From CAYTWW01 sp043801855 (GTDB lineage Archaea > Nanobdellota > Nanobdellia > Woesearchaeales > GW2011-AR15): 32,205 nucleotides of DNA. Positions 23,451 to 32,205 of the stretch are shown here, piece after piece. The position numbers and the translations under genes are program-made. The stretch's first letter is position 1. Each line of letters starts with the position of its first letter. The DNA lies in the NCBI GenBank assembly GCA_043801855.1, contig JAZDLQ010000107.1, positions 1-32,205 of the forward strand, written 5' to 3'. The notes under the pieces were generated by a model. The model did not search any database. It worked only from the letters and a program-made list of their open reading frames with translations, and was not told where the DNA came from.

Positions 23451-24698
23451 ATGACATTCAAAAACCTCAATCTGATTGAGCCGCTTCAAAAAGCGCTTAT
23501 TAAACAAGGATATTCTACACCAACTCCTATTCAATTAAAAGCTATCCCAAGCCTTTTGGAAGGAAAAGACTTAATTGGTATTGCACAAACAGGAACTGGT
23601 AAAACAGCTGCTTTTGTTCTTCCTATCCTTCAGCGCATGGCTGAAAAGGAATCAAGGAAACTTAGAACACTTGTTCTTGCACCAACTAGAGAACTTGCTG
23701 CGCAAATCGGTGAAAGTTTTGCAGCGTATGGGCAATATCTAAAATTTAAGCAAGTAGTAATTTTTGGCGGTGTTGGCCAGGGGCCGCAAGTACAGGCTTT
23801 AAGCCATGGCGTTGATATTGCTGTTGCAACACCTGGAAGATTGCTTGATTTGATGAATCAGGGCAAAGTCAATCTAAGAGATATTGAGTTCTTTGTTCTG
23901 GATGAGGCAGACAGGATGCTTGATATGGGATTTATCCATGATATCAAAAAAATAATTGTAAAACTTCCGCAAAAGCGCCAATCATTATTTTTTTCAGCGA
24001 CAATGCCGCCCTTGGTTAGCCAGCTTGCAAATCAGATGCTAAAAAGCCCTTTAAGGGTTGAAGTTGCACCGCAAGCAACAACTGTTGAACTTGTCAAGCA
24101 ATGTGTTTTTTTTGTTGATTCGCAGATTAAAGAAAAACTTCTCTTAGAGCTTCTGTTGCAAAAGCATCTGACAAGAGTATTGGTATTTACAAAGACAAAG
24201 CATCGCGCAAATAAAGTTGCCTATTATCTAAATGAACATAGGATCCATTCTGAAGCGATCCACGGCAATAAATCACAAGGTGCAAGGACACAGGCTCTTG
24301 CAAGCTTTAAAGCAGGCAAAACAAAAGTACTTGTCGCAACAGATATTGCTGCAAGAGGCATTGATATTGATGATATCTCTCATGTAATAAATTTTGAGCT
24401 TCCTAATGAGCCAGAAAGTTATGTGCATAGGATTGGGAGGACAGCAAGAGCAGGAGCGCAAGGAACCGCATATTCATTTTGCGCTGCTGATGAGCGTGAT
24501 TTTTTACGCGACATCGAAAAACTGATAAGGCTAAAGCTTGAAGTTATAGAGCACCAATATCATTCTGTTCGGGCAGAGAACGCAACTGGCGCTGCAGCAC
24601 GCCCACCACCAAAAGCCCAGAGAGGAAGGCAGGGAAGCTTTAAAGGCCATCAAAGGCGAAGTGAGCCAAGAAGAAGCAGTGGATTTAGGAGAAGGTAA
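23451..24698 (+). CDS. DEAD-box RNA helicase, RhlE-like
   Basis: 415 aa from the ATG at 23451; an ATG at 23412 would add 13 residues outside the Q-motif domain. The Q motif (GYSTPTPIQ), Walker A (AQTGTGKT), PTRELAAQI, DEAD (LDEADRMLDMGF), SAT, TDIAARGIDI and HRIGRTARAG are all present. A basic Arg/Gly/Ser-rich tail (about 375-415) suits RNA binding. The sequence is close to bacterial RhlE, so acquisition from bacteria is plausible. Confidence 0.95.
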   Translation: MTFKNLNLIEPLQKALIKQGYSTPTPIQLKAIPSLLEGKDLIGIAQTGTGKTAAFVLPILQRMAEKESRKLRTLVLAPTRELAAQIGESFAAYGQYLKFKQVVIFGGVGQGPQVQALSHGVDIAVATPGRLLDLMNQGKVNLRDIEFFVLDEADRMLDMGFIHDIKKIIVKLPQKRQSLFFSATMPPLVSQLANQMLKSPLRVEVAPQATTVELVKQCVFFVDSQIKEKLLLELLLQKHLTRVLVFTKTKHRANKVAYYLNEHRIHSEAIHGNKSQGARTQALASFKAGKTKVLVATDIAARGIDIDDISHVINFELPNEPESYVHRIGRTARAGAQGTAYSFCAADERDFLRDIEKLIRLKLEVIEHQYHSVRAENATGAAARPPPKAQRGRQGSFKGHQRRSEPRRSSGFRRR

Positions 24699-24707
24699 AT
24701 TTATTTT

Positions 24708-25226
24708 TTAAGTTTTTTTATTTTTGTTGAATAATTGCTCAGCAGGGCACCCTAATTCTTTTTGCTTGCAGAATTTACAGGCCAGATTGCCTCTGACAAA
24801 ACCGTTCCCGACAGTTGTCAGAACAACCAATAAAATAATCAATGCAAGCATTATCCAATTGAATTTCAATATCAATAATACTATTCCTGCAACCATTGGA
24901 ACTAATGAAACAAGTAAATCAGGTAGTAATTCTTTCCAGGTAATCTTGTGTTCGACAAATTTTTTGGAATTACCCTTTTTGAAAAACACAGCGCTTAACT
25001 TTCCTTTACCAAAAGCACAAAACTTTCCATAGTAATAGCAATTGACGCAATGGCTTTTCATCAAGTTAATCTCCAATGCAATCAAATATAGAATATAGAA
25101 CAGCACGATGATATTGCCTAACTGGCTTAGGATATATGCGCCTATTGAGTAGATTACAATTGACACAAGATTAGAGATTAAAATAATCCCACAGGGATAG
25201 TTCTCATATGATTTTAAATGAGGCAC
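24708..25226 (-). CDS. Four-helix membrane protein with Cys motifs
   Basis: 172 aa. Helices at about 14-33, 36-54, 105-122 and 126-143. Cys-rich loops are CVNCYYYGKFCAFGKG (about 59-74) and CKFCKQKELGCPAEQLF near the C-terminus. With all loops on one side, the Cys could bind a metal or take part in redox chemistry. Similar proteins are found in archaea without known function, as far as I can tell from memory. Confidence 0.7.
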   Translation of the reverse strand: MPHLKSYENYPCGIILISNLVSIVIYSIGAYILSQLGNIIVLFYILYLIALEINLMKSHCVNCYYYGKFCAFGKGKLSAVFFKKGNSKKFVEHKITWKELLPDLLVSLVPMVAGIVLLILKFNWIMLALIILLVVLTTVGNGFVRGNLACKFCKQKELGCPAEQLFNKNKKT

Positions 25227-25382
25227 ATTATAATATTAATGATTGGAGAATATAAATATTGCGGGAAAGTAGGTAATAAATTACAAAAATACTCCCTTTA
25301 GTAAGGTAAAAAAAGAATTTTTTATAAAATTTAATATATAACTACCTGTTATTCCTATTAATATTATGACTTTTATTCAAAA

Positions 25383-26912
25383 ATGAAAGTGTTGTTGGAT
25401 ACAAATATTGTAATAAATCGTGAAGCAAATTATATTCGAAATAAAGACATTGCTACATTATTTTATTGGATTGACAAACTACACTATCAAAAATGTATAC
25501 ATCCATTTACTATTAAAGAGATAGAGAACCATAAAGATAAGGAAATCGTAAAAACCTTCCAAGTGAAATTAAATTGTTATGTAATTCTTCAAACAGAAGC
25601 ACCACAAGACCCTTTAGTTACAAAGATATGCAGCAATATAGATAAATCGACCAATGATATTAACGACACTAAATTAATAAATGAGTTAGTGAATAATCGT
25701 GTTGATTTCTTAATTACAGAAGATAAAAAGATACATGAAAAGGCCAAATTACTTAACATTGAAGCCAGAGTGTTTTCAATAGAGTCTTTCCTTGAAAAAA
25801 TTGTTGCAGAAAATCCCGATTTAACAGAATACAAAACACTTTCAGTAAAAAGAAAATATTGTGGAGAAATTAATCTTTCTGATTCGTTTTTTGATTCTTT
25901 TAGAAAAGATTATATTGGGTTTGACACTTGGTTTAATAAAAAAGCAAATGAATTTGCATATGTATGTTCTGACACTAATAAAATACTAGCATTTCTTTAT
26001 TTAAAAAGAGAAGATGTTGATGAGAATTATGGTGACATTCAACCTGTTTTTTCAAAAAAAAAAAGGTTAAAGATAGGAACATTCAAAGTTGACTTAAACG
26101 GAAATAGGTTAGGGGAACGATTTCTTAAAATTGTATTTGATAATGCATTAAAACAACGAGTGGATGAAATATATGTTACCATTTTTAAAAAAAGTGCTGA
26201 ACATGAAAGACTTATTAACCTATTAGAAGATTGGGGATTCAATTATTGGGGTATAAAAACAACACCTTCAGGTGAAGAATTGGTTTATGTAAGAAATTTT
26301 TCAAAATCATTTGATGCTGAAAACCCAAAATTGACTTTTCCATATATTTCATTACATACAAATATCTTTATTGTACCTATACGACCCTCATATCATACAG
26401 ATCTTCTACCCGATTCTATCCTAAATACTGAATCTCCTGAAGAATTTATAGACAATGAACCACACAGAAATGCAATTAGTAAAGTGTACATTTCACGCTC
26501 CTTTGAAAAAAATTTGAAAAGAGGAGATATCATTGTTTTTTATAGAACCAAAGAGCCTGAAAAGAGTGCTATTTATTCCAGTGTAATTACAAGTATTGGT
26601 ATTGTAGATAATGTTATTCTAAATATTAAAAATGAAGATGATTTCATTATGCAATGTAGAAAAAGGAGTGTTTTTCCTGACAATGAGTTAAAAAAACAGT
26701 GGGAGTATCAGAAATACAACCGACCGTTTATAGTGAATTTCCTTTATTCTTATTCATTTCCTCATAGACTAAATTTGCATAAATTGATAGAACTAAGGAT
26801 AATTTCTGATGTGTTAAATGCTCCAAGGGGATTTGTAAAAATAACAATAAGTGATTTCGAAAAAATATTGAGAGATACAAAAACAGATATGCACTTAATA
26901 GTAAATTTATGA
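25383..26912 (+). CDS. PIN-GNAT-PUA-like three-domain protein
   Basis: 509 aa. Residues 1-140 are a PIN ribonuclease domain with D6, E46, D95 and D114 (LLDTNIV; IKEIENH; INDTKL; ITEDKKI). Residues about 150-305 are GNAT-like: LAFLYLKRE strand, then LNGNRLGERFLKIVFDNA at the acetyl-CoA loop, then EIYVTIFKK and a Gly-Phe-containing end. Residues about 320-509 resemble an EVE/ASCH-type PUA-like fold (KRGDIIVFYRT, SSVITSIGIVDNVI, then PRGFVKITI). First gene of a three-gene operon on an AT-rich island; TATA-like ATATATAA at about 25333-25340. A toxin or RNA-targeting effector is inferred. Confidence 0.75.
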   Translation: MKVLLDTNIVINREANYIRNKDIATLFYWIDKLHYQKCIHPFTIKEIENHKDKEIVKTFQVKLNCYVILQTEAPQDPLVTKICSNIDKSTNDINDTKLINELVNNRVDFLITEDKKIHEKAKLLNIEARVFSIESFLEKIVAENPDLTEYKTLSVKRKYCGEINLSDSFFDSFRKDYIGFDTWFNKKANEFAYVCSDTNKILAFLYLKREDVDENYGDIQPVFSKKKRLKIGTFKVDLNGNRLGERFLKIVFDNALKQRVDEIYVTIFKKSAEHERLINLLEDWGFNYWGIKTTPSGEELVYVRNFSKSFDAENPKLTFPYISLHTNIFIVPIRPSYHTDLLPDSILNTESPEEFIDNEPHRNAISKVYISRSFEKNLKRGDIIVFYRTKEPEKSAIYSSVITSIGIVDNVILNIKNEDDFIMQCRKRSVFPDNELKKQWEYQKYNRPFIVNFLYSYSFPHRLNLHKLIELRIISDVLNAPRGFVKITISDFEKILRDTKTDMHLIVNL

Positions 26913-26967
26913 CACAATCAAAAGATTATTAAAGACCAAGTACTTAAACCAAGTTGAGAGGTACAAA

Positions 26968-27420
26968 ATGGCGAAATTATTTTCTATTAAAAAAAAATAT
27001 TCAGATCGAATTTATTCAAAAGAAAAATTTGTTGAATTCAGAAGACAGAATGTAAATGTTAACGAAGGTGAACTATGTTTAATATATACTAGTGCACCCG
27101 TAAAGAAAATAACAGGTTATTTTATAGTAAAAGAAAAAATTAGAACTTCATTAAAAAAGTTGTGGGATTTAACTAAAACAGTTGCAGGAATATCTTATGA
27201 AGAATTTAACGAGTATTTTAAAAATTGTGAGTTAGGTACTGCTATTGTATTTAAAAAAATACAAAAATTTTCTAAAATGCTAGGATTGGATGATTTAAGG
27301 CTAAATGGCTCTTTTATTCCACCACAATCTTATTGCAATTTGAATGTTTATTTAATTGAATTATATAATGAATTTATACCCCAAAAAGATTTAAATCAAT
27401 TTACACTGCAAAATAAGTAA
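26968..27420 (+). CDS. ASCH-domain protein
   Basis: 150 aa, a single ASCH (PUA-related) domain. The signature is YSDRIYSKEKFVEFRR with K20, E23 and R25, followed by LCLIYTSAPVKKITGYF. ASCH proteins bind RNA, and some hydrolyse N4-acetylcytidine. With two GNAT proteins beside it, an acetylated nucleoside or RNA is an attractive but unproven link. GAGAGGT about 8 bases before the ATG is a good ribosome site. It lies 55 bases after the PIN-GNAT gene and 9 before the next. Confidence 0.82.
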   Translation: MAKLFSIKKKYSDRIYSKEKFVEFRRQNVNVNEGELCLIYTSAPVKKITGYFIVKEKIRTSLKKLWDLTKTVAGISYEEFNEYFKNCELGTAIVFKKIQKFSKMLGLDDLRLNGSFIPPQSYCNLNVYLIELYNEFIPQKDLNQFTLQNK

Positions 27421-27429
27421 TGATTGAAT

Positions 27430-29313
27430 ATGGCTACAGAACCAATAGCTGATGAACCAGTTATTGCTTATAGGTTATTTAGAAAGGAAGAAATAGATCA
27501 ACTTGGAGAGTTTTTGCTTAAACAGGCGGAGCTTAAAAACCAATTTCCAGATTATCCAAAATGGATAAGAAAAATTATTCCTCAAATTATTGGTTCAGCC
27601 GAGAAAAAAAATGAAATTGGTAATTGGAGACTTGCTTTTGGATTATTTAAGGGTATTCCAAAAGAGGAAACAACTTTAAATAAGAAGATTATTGGTTCAG
27701 CGTTAATTAACCTAAGTACAAGTAATAGTGTTGAATTAAAGAGTTTTTTTATCTGTCCTGAAGATAGAAAGCATTCGTATTCTTACAAACTTTTTGATAT
27801 GGTTCATACTCACTGTGCAAAACATGGTATAAGAAAAATTGAGACTAGCGTATCCTCTTCTGATATTGCGACCATATCCATTTTTTTAAGACAAGGTTAT
27901 AAAGTAATTAATGAGGAAGATATATATTTAATTGGCCAACCTAGAATAAGAATGCAAAAAAAACTATTACCTTTCTTTGAAGGAGACCCTTTCGATTGGG
28001 AACAAATATGTTTTTGGTTTATTACTAATTATCTTAAAGCATATAATATTGAACAAGAGGAAAAGGAATTAAATTTCAAATTGGATTTATCTAATGATGG
28101 TGTAACAGATTTCAAACAGGATATCCAAATTTCCAATTGCACAAATAATTCGTGTTTTAGATTGACACTTAACTGTAGAGCTTATGTATTAACAAAATGT
28201 GATATTAATGAATTAAAGCAGTCTATTGATAAGAGTAAGAAAGAGAAAAAAGACTTAACAATTTATTTAATAAAAGAAATAGATGAGAGTGAAAAAAAAT
28301 ATTTAGACAAAAACCAATTAATTTATTTTGATGAAAGAAAAATTTGTTCTGATTCTGGAAAATTGAATTTACCTTCATATTCAAAACGTGACATAGGTGG
28401 TATGATTGTTGAACTTAAAGAGAATTATTATAATCATATAACTAATAAAAAAAATTTTGTTTATTATAAGGGAGCAAAGATAGGTCACAATTTACGTCAA
28501 CACTCTATAATCTTTTTTTTCGTATTACCTTCAAAAAATGAAATTAAAGGAGAGATTATGGGATATGGTTATTTGAAAACCCCCCCAACTATTGGCAACC
28601 CTGAAAAAGAATGGCAGAAAAATTCTGGAAAAGCTATATTGGAAAAAGAGGATTTTAATCAGTTCACCCAAAATAAAGAGCGAATTATGACGATGCAAAT
28701 ATGTGATTTTAAACATATAACACCAATAAAATTTAATGCAATAATTCAATCCATTAATTTTAATCTTGAACCTGAAGACTTACATCAGTATTATTTAGAT
28801 AAGAAAACAACAAAGGCGCTTATTGCTGGATATCAACCTCTTGATGGTTTTGAAGATAATAATCTAAAGATTGTTTCATCCTTTGTAAAACATTGTGACT
28901 CAAGGTCTTATTCTGCTTTTTGGACTAAAAAAAAAGAGATAAAAAAAGAACCTGAAAATATTGCAAAAACTTTGCTCACAAGCTTTTTAGATTCAAAATT
29001 TTATACCTATGAAGAGCTATTGATTGGAAATGGTTTTGTGGATATATTAGCACGAGAAAGAAACGAACAAGACAAACATATTTTATTAGAACTTAAAATT
29101 AATAATGGTCCATCCTATTTAAAAAAAGGGGTTAATCGTTTGAAGGAGTATATTAATAAAGCGGACACATATAATATTATGAAGCAAGTGTATTTTATAA
29201 TTTTTAACTTTACTGATAGCAATACCGCGAAGAATTACCATCTTAAAAAAATAAGATATAAAGATTATAAAATAATTGTATTTGTTATATCTCTGCCAAG
29301 ATGTCATGAATAA
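27430..29313 (+). CDS. GNAT-PUA-like-PD-(D/E)XK three-domain protein
   Basis: 627 aa from the ATG at 27430 (an in-frame TTG sits two codons upstream). Residues about 10-180 are GNAT-like (IIGSALINLS, then LKSFFICPEDRKHSYSYKLFDMVHTHC); the acetyl-CoA loop lacks the usual Gly residues. Residues about 320-500 resemble the PUA-like domain of the first operon gene (HNLRQHSIIFFFVLPSKNEI, EIMGYGYLKTPP). The C-terminus has a PD-(D/E)XK nuclease core: GNGFVDILA (D538) and LLELK (E554, K556), then a helix with Lys and Glu. The domain set mirrors the first gene with the nuclease moved from front to back. Confidence 0.72.
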   Translation: MATEPIADEPVIAYRLFRKEEIDQLGEFLLKQAELKNQFPDYPKWIRKIIPQIIGSAEKKNEIGNWRLAFGLFKGIPKEETTLNKKIIGSALINLSTSNSVELKSFFICPEDRKHSYSYKLFDMVHTHCAKHGIRKIETSVSSSDIATISIFLRQGYKVINEEDIYLIGQPRIRMQKKLLPFFEGDPFDWEQICFWFITNYLKAYNIEQEEKELNFKLDLSNDGVTDFKQDIQISNCTNNSCFRLTLNCRAYVLTKCDINELKQSIDKSKKEKKDLTIYLIKEIDESEKKYLDKNQLIYFDERKICSDSGKLNLPSYSKRDIGGMIVELKENYYNHITNKKNFVYYKGAKIGHNLRQHSIIFFFVLPSKNEIKGEIMGYGYLKTPPTIGNPEKEWQKNSGKAILEKEDFNQFTQNKERIMTMQICDFKHITPIKFNAIIQSINFNLEPEDLHQYYLDKKTTKALIAGYQPLDGFEDNNLKIVSSFVKHCDSRSYSAFWTKKKEIKKEPENIAKTLLTSFLDSKFYTYEELLIGNGFVDILARERNEQDKHILLELKINNGPSYLKKGVNRLKEYINKADTYNIMKQVYFIIFNFTDSNTAKNYHLKKIRYKDYKIIVFVISLPRCHE

Positions 29314-29395
29314 TTTTATTTCATCACATTTATTTAAATCGCATTAATATTTTTTCAAAATCAACTTTATCAGATATAAACCTATTTATTGTCAT

Positions 29396-31297
29396 CTAAC
29401 TCACCTTATTCTTTTTCACCGAAATCAATGCCAATGCAATCATCAACACAATTGCATACACTCCAAGAATCACTAGTTCCTTTTGCAACAATTGCAGTGG
29501 CACATTAAATATTATTATTTTCTTAAACATTGCAGTTGTTATCACAAACGGGTTCATTGCTGCAATCGCAGACGCAAGAAGCGGCATTGTCTCAAGCGGC
29601 GCGATTGAATCAGAAAACATGAAAAAACCTATTGCTGTGAAAGTCGTTATCAAAATGCTTGTCTGCTCAACTCTGAATAAGTATGCGTATATCATTCCTG
29701 CAAAGACAAATATCAAAGACAAAAGAATGCATACGATTAATATTGAAGGCAGGTTTGCAATTATGTCGATATCAAACTTTGTCTTTGCAACAACCAAAAG
29801 AACTGATACCTGAAACATTATTACAATAAGATTTGTTATGACAAGCCCCATTGTCATGATAAGTGAGCTTGTCGGTGCGATCATGTTTCTTAAAAACGCC
29901 CTGTTATTGATTTCAGACAGCGTTACAATATTTGCAAAAAGTATGCTGATAAATAGAATAACCATTGCAAGAAGCGATGGAAATACAAGAGTAATATCTT
30001 TAAGCCCCGGCGACACTGCCTCGTATGCTTCAAGCACAGGATTAATCAGCTTTTCTGCAAGTGAAGGCTCAAGTTTTGAAAGTAATTTAAGGTTTTCATT
30101 TAGAGATTTCTGAAGCGCAAGCACATTGACTACAGCTCCATCAATTTTTTCAACATAGATGTCAACATTTTCAATTTCATCATCAAGCATTATCTTGAAT
30201 TCATCAAGCTGCTCTATTCCATCGTCAAACTGGGTTTTTAAGGAAACAGCATCTTGATAATATTTATCCATTGATGATGTCGCTCTGCCAACCAAGAATT
30301 CAATATTTACTAGTTTTGCGCTGATGGAATTCAAGAGCAGGCTCTGGTATTGCTCTGTGCTTAAAGGAACAACTGACCTATTCACAAAATTTCCTGATAA
30401 ATTAACAAGAGTAATATTATCAAGAGTAAAGAAGCTTTCATTAAATAATGTAAAATTATAATCCTCTTCTAGTTCTTCAATCTGTGTTGTATTTAAGTCA
30501 ATTAGATAATAGCTGTTATTAAATTCAATAACATCATAATCGCTAAAATCAAAAGTAGATACTGACTCCTGATACGATACGATTTCATCAGACAATTCGT
30601 TTTCAAGTGATTTCACTTCTCCATAAGATTCATTGAAATCATTAAAAGCTGCATTAAGGTTAGTCTGCAGTATTTTTATTGCCTTATATTTAGGAGTAAA
30701 TTCACTCCTTAATTTTATCATGCGCTCTTTTCTTTCAAGAAGGGATTCCCTGATATTATATGACTCATTTACTAGCGCATCAATATCATCATTTCTCCGG
30801 TCAAGAAATACAACTAGTGTCTGAATATTCCCAAGGATTGTCTTTGCAGATTCAATGCTTATTTCCTCGGATTGCGTGCCGAGATAATCTGTCAGTTGGT
30901 TTAGGATTGCTGTTGTTATTTTTTTTCTTGTATTGTCGTAATAGAACGTCAATGTTCCGCTCGGAATTAATTCTCCTTCTTTTACCTGCATGAAATTATC
31001 GCCGAAAAGAATGCATATATGGGTTTTTTCAAGCTCCACATCATCAATGCATAATGTGACATTGTCGTATTGCCGTACAATTCCGATGCCTGTGAAATTT
31101 GCAATTACAGGACCAAGGGACTCTGGGTCGCTACTGATAACTCCAATGTTTATATCATGGACAGTATCTCCTGAAAATGCAAATCCTATAATTAATATTA
31201 GAATAAGCGGGCCAATAACAAGGAGCGCTAAAGAACTTAAGCTTCTGAATATTAGGCTTAGATTTTTCCATACCTCAAAAAATAATTTTTTTATCAT
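29396..31297 (-). CDS. ABC-2-type exporter permease with large outer domain
   Basis: 633 aa. One membrane helix (about 17-42), then a domain of about 370 residues outside the cell with coiled-coil parts (about 165-240 and 340-410), then five or six helices (about 425-630). This layout fits ABC-2 permeases related to YhgE/Pip and drug or polymer exporters. It starts 2 bases after the ATPase stop, so the two are co-translated. The substrate is unknown. Confidence 0.85.
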   Translation of the reverse strand: MIKKLFFEVWKNLSLIFRSLSSLALLVIGPLILILIIGFAFSGDTVHDINIGVISSDPESLGPVIANFTGIGIVRQYDNVTLCIDDVELEKTHICILFGDNFMQVKEGELIPSGTLTFYYDNTRKKITTAILNQLTDYLGTQSEEISIESAKTILGNIQTLVVFLDRRNDDIDALVNESYNIRESLLERKERMIKLRSEFTPKYKAIKILQTNLNAAFNDFNESYGEVKSLENELSDEIVSYQESVSTFDFSDYDVIEFNNSYYLIDLNTTQIEELEEDYNFTLFNESFFTLDNITLVNLSGNFVNRSVVPLSTEQYQSLLLNSISAKLVNIEFLVGRATSSMDKYYQDAVSLKTQFDDGIEQLDEFKIMLDDEIENVDIYVEKIDGAVVNVLALQKSLNENLKLLSKLEPSLAEKLINPVLEAYEAVSPGLKDITLVFPSLLAMVILFISILFANIVTLSEINNRAFLRNMIAPTSSLIMTMGLVITNLIVIMFQVSVLLVVAKTKFDIDIIANLPSILIVCILLSLIFVFAGMIYAYLFRVEQTSILITTFTAIGFFMFSDSIAPLETMPLLASAIAAMNPFVITTAMFKKIIIFNVPLQLLQKELVILGVYAIVLMIALALISVKKNKVS

Positions 31298-31299
31298 TT

Positions 31300-32016
31300 T
31301 TATTTCTGCACTGCCTGCTTGAATATTGCAAGTAAATCATGGTTCTCTTTTGATTTTTTCAATTTATCAAGGTCAATAATTTTTGCAAATTTTCCCTTGT
31401 TCATTATTCCGACTTTGTTTACATTGGCATCAATCTCTGAAAAAATGTGTGATGTGACAATTACTGTTTTTCCCTTGGCAGCAGTTTTTTGTACAACTGC
31501 CCAGAACTGCTCGACAAGAAGAGGGTCAAGCCCTGTTGTAGGCTCATCCAAAATCAAAATCTTAGGGTCATGGATAAGTGAGATTGCAAAATCAAGTCGG
31601 CGTTTCATTCCGCCGGAAATATTTCCTGCAAGGGATTTTTTATGCTTAAGCAGTTCAACATCTTTTAGTATATTATCAATATAATCTTCTTTTGGATACA
31701 ACCCGTAAAGATTTGAGTAATACTTCATGTTTTCAGCAATAGTTAATTTTTCATAGAAGCTGTTTTCCTGGGTAGTATATCCAACTAACTTTTTAATTTT
31801 TGAAGTGTTTTTTGAAAGATTCTCCCCTTCTATAGAAATAGTGCCTGAATCTGCCTGCAGGATTCCGAGGATTATTTTCATAAGAGTAGACTTGCCGCAG
31901 CCCGATGGCCCGATAAGCCCGAAAATCTCGCCTTTTTCAATAGATAAGCTAATCCCGTCAAGGACTTTGTTTTTTCCGAAGGACTTTGTGATATTTGTAC
32001 AACTGATGTATGACAT
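31300..32016 (-). CDS. ABC transporter ATPase
   Basis: 238 aa from the ATG at 32016; the longer frame to 32073 adds residues with no family match. Walker A is GPSGCGKST (36-44), Q-loop GYTTQE, signature NISGGMKRRLDFA (about 132), Walker B and D-loop LILDEPTTGLDP (about 154), and switch His in VTSHIF. It powers the permease encoded just downstream. Confidence 0.95.
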   Translation of the reverse strand: MSYISCTNITKSFGKNKVLDGISLSIEKGEIFGLIGPSGCGKSTLMKIILGILQADSGTISIEGENLSKNTSKIKKLVGYTTQENSFYEKLTIAENMKYYSNLYGLYPKEDYIDNILKDVELLKHKKSLAGNISGGMKRRLDFAISLIHDPKILILDEPTTGLDPLLVEQFWAVVQKTAAKGKTVIVTSHIFSEIDANVNKVGIMNKGKFAKIIDLDKLKKSKENHDLLAIFKQAVQK

Positions 32017-32088
32017 TAGAATTAGAGTAGGTGATTGGGTTATTAAAAGTTGCGGGGGAAATTGAGATACCATCTGTAATGAGGTAAC

Positions 32089-32205
32089 TCATAAACAGAA
32101 TCCCTGTGGATTGTAAACAGCCGCATCTCTAATCCTATCAAGGTAAAAAGTTCTATTTTCATTTCTGAGGTGACAGAAAGATTCTATTATTACAGAGTTA
32201 TCATA
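32089..32205 (-). CDS. WYL-domain protein, C-terminal end (partial)
   Basis: The last 38 codons of a gene entering from the window's right edge, read by eye. FCHLRNENRTFYLDRIRDA matches the conserved end of WYL domains, including the RxF-LDRI pattern. WYL proteins bind nucleic acid or nucleotide ligands and often regulate repair or defence genes. The stop codon is at 32089-32091, 72 bases before the ABC ATPase start. Confidence 0.75.
   Translation of the reverse strand, partial: YDNSVIIESFCHLRNENRTFYLDRIRDAAVYNPQGFCL

Noticed and set aside
32017..32073. 19-residue N-terminal extension of the ABC ATPase
   Set aside because: MSYISCTNITKSFG at 32016 is the normal family start; the extension has no match.

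Overview
The window looks like the chromosome of a small-genome archaeon, most likely from the DPANN group (Woesearchaeota/Pacearchaeota-like). Both tRNA genes carry introns with a bulge-helix-bulge splice motif. Many genes have a TATA-like box about 27 bases before the start codon and no leader. There is an archaeal-type CCA-adding enzyme, a stand-alone Kae1 and an Lhr helicase. The assignment rests on gene content read by eye, not on a search.

Layout. 0.1-3.8 kb: RNase D-like nuclease, parvulin, small membrane protein, CCA-adding enzyme and a membrane-anchored protein. 3.8-4.2 kb: tRNA-Ile(UAU), followed by two partial copies of its own 3' end separated by short structured elements. 4.2-9.1 kb: membrane protein, radical SAM enzyme, membrane protein with a C-terminal winged helix, and a two-repeat lipoprotein. 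9.1-9.3 kb: a second array of partial tRNA 3' ends, this time of tRNA-Leu. 9.33-15.16 kb: an integrated plasmid- or virus-like element between 45-base direct repeats, with an SSV-type integrase gene split by integration, a putative family-A-polymerase-like replication protein, a nuclease-like coiled-coil protein, a ribbon-helix-helix protein and two small membrane proteins. 15.12-15.24 kb: the rebuilt tRNA-Leu(UAG). 15.4-25.2 kb: lipoprotein, Kae1, lycopene-cyclase-like membrane protein, a Fic/RHH pair, Lhr helicase, an AbrB/PIN pair, a zinc ribbon protein, a DEAD-box helicase and a Cys-containing membrane protein. 25.4-29.3 kb: an AT-rich three-gene operon (PIN-GNAT-PUA-like; ASCH; GNAT-PUA-like-PD-(D/E)XK). 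29.4-32.2 kb: ABC-2 exporter and the end of a WYL-domain gene.

The two strongest leads are these. (1) Both tRNA genes are, or were before the 5.8 kb insertion, followed in the same order by the same two small elements, each ending in a 16-base copy of the 3' end of that particular tRNA. The first element folds, in both loci, into a three-stem structure with paired base changes in every stem and tandem G-A pairs in two stems. (2) The 25.4-29.3 kb operon joins two nuclease folds, two acetyltransferase folds and three PUA/ASCH-type RNA-binding folds. It looks like an uncharacterised RNA-directed toxin or defence system.
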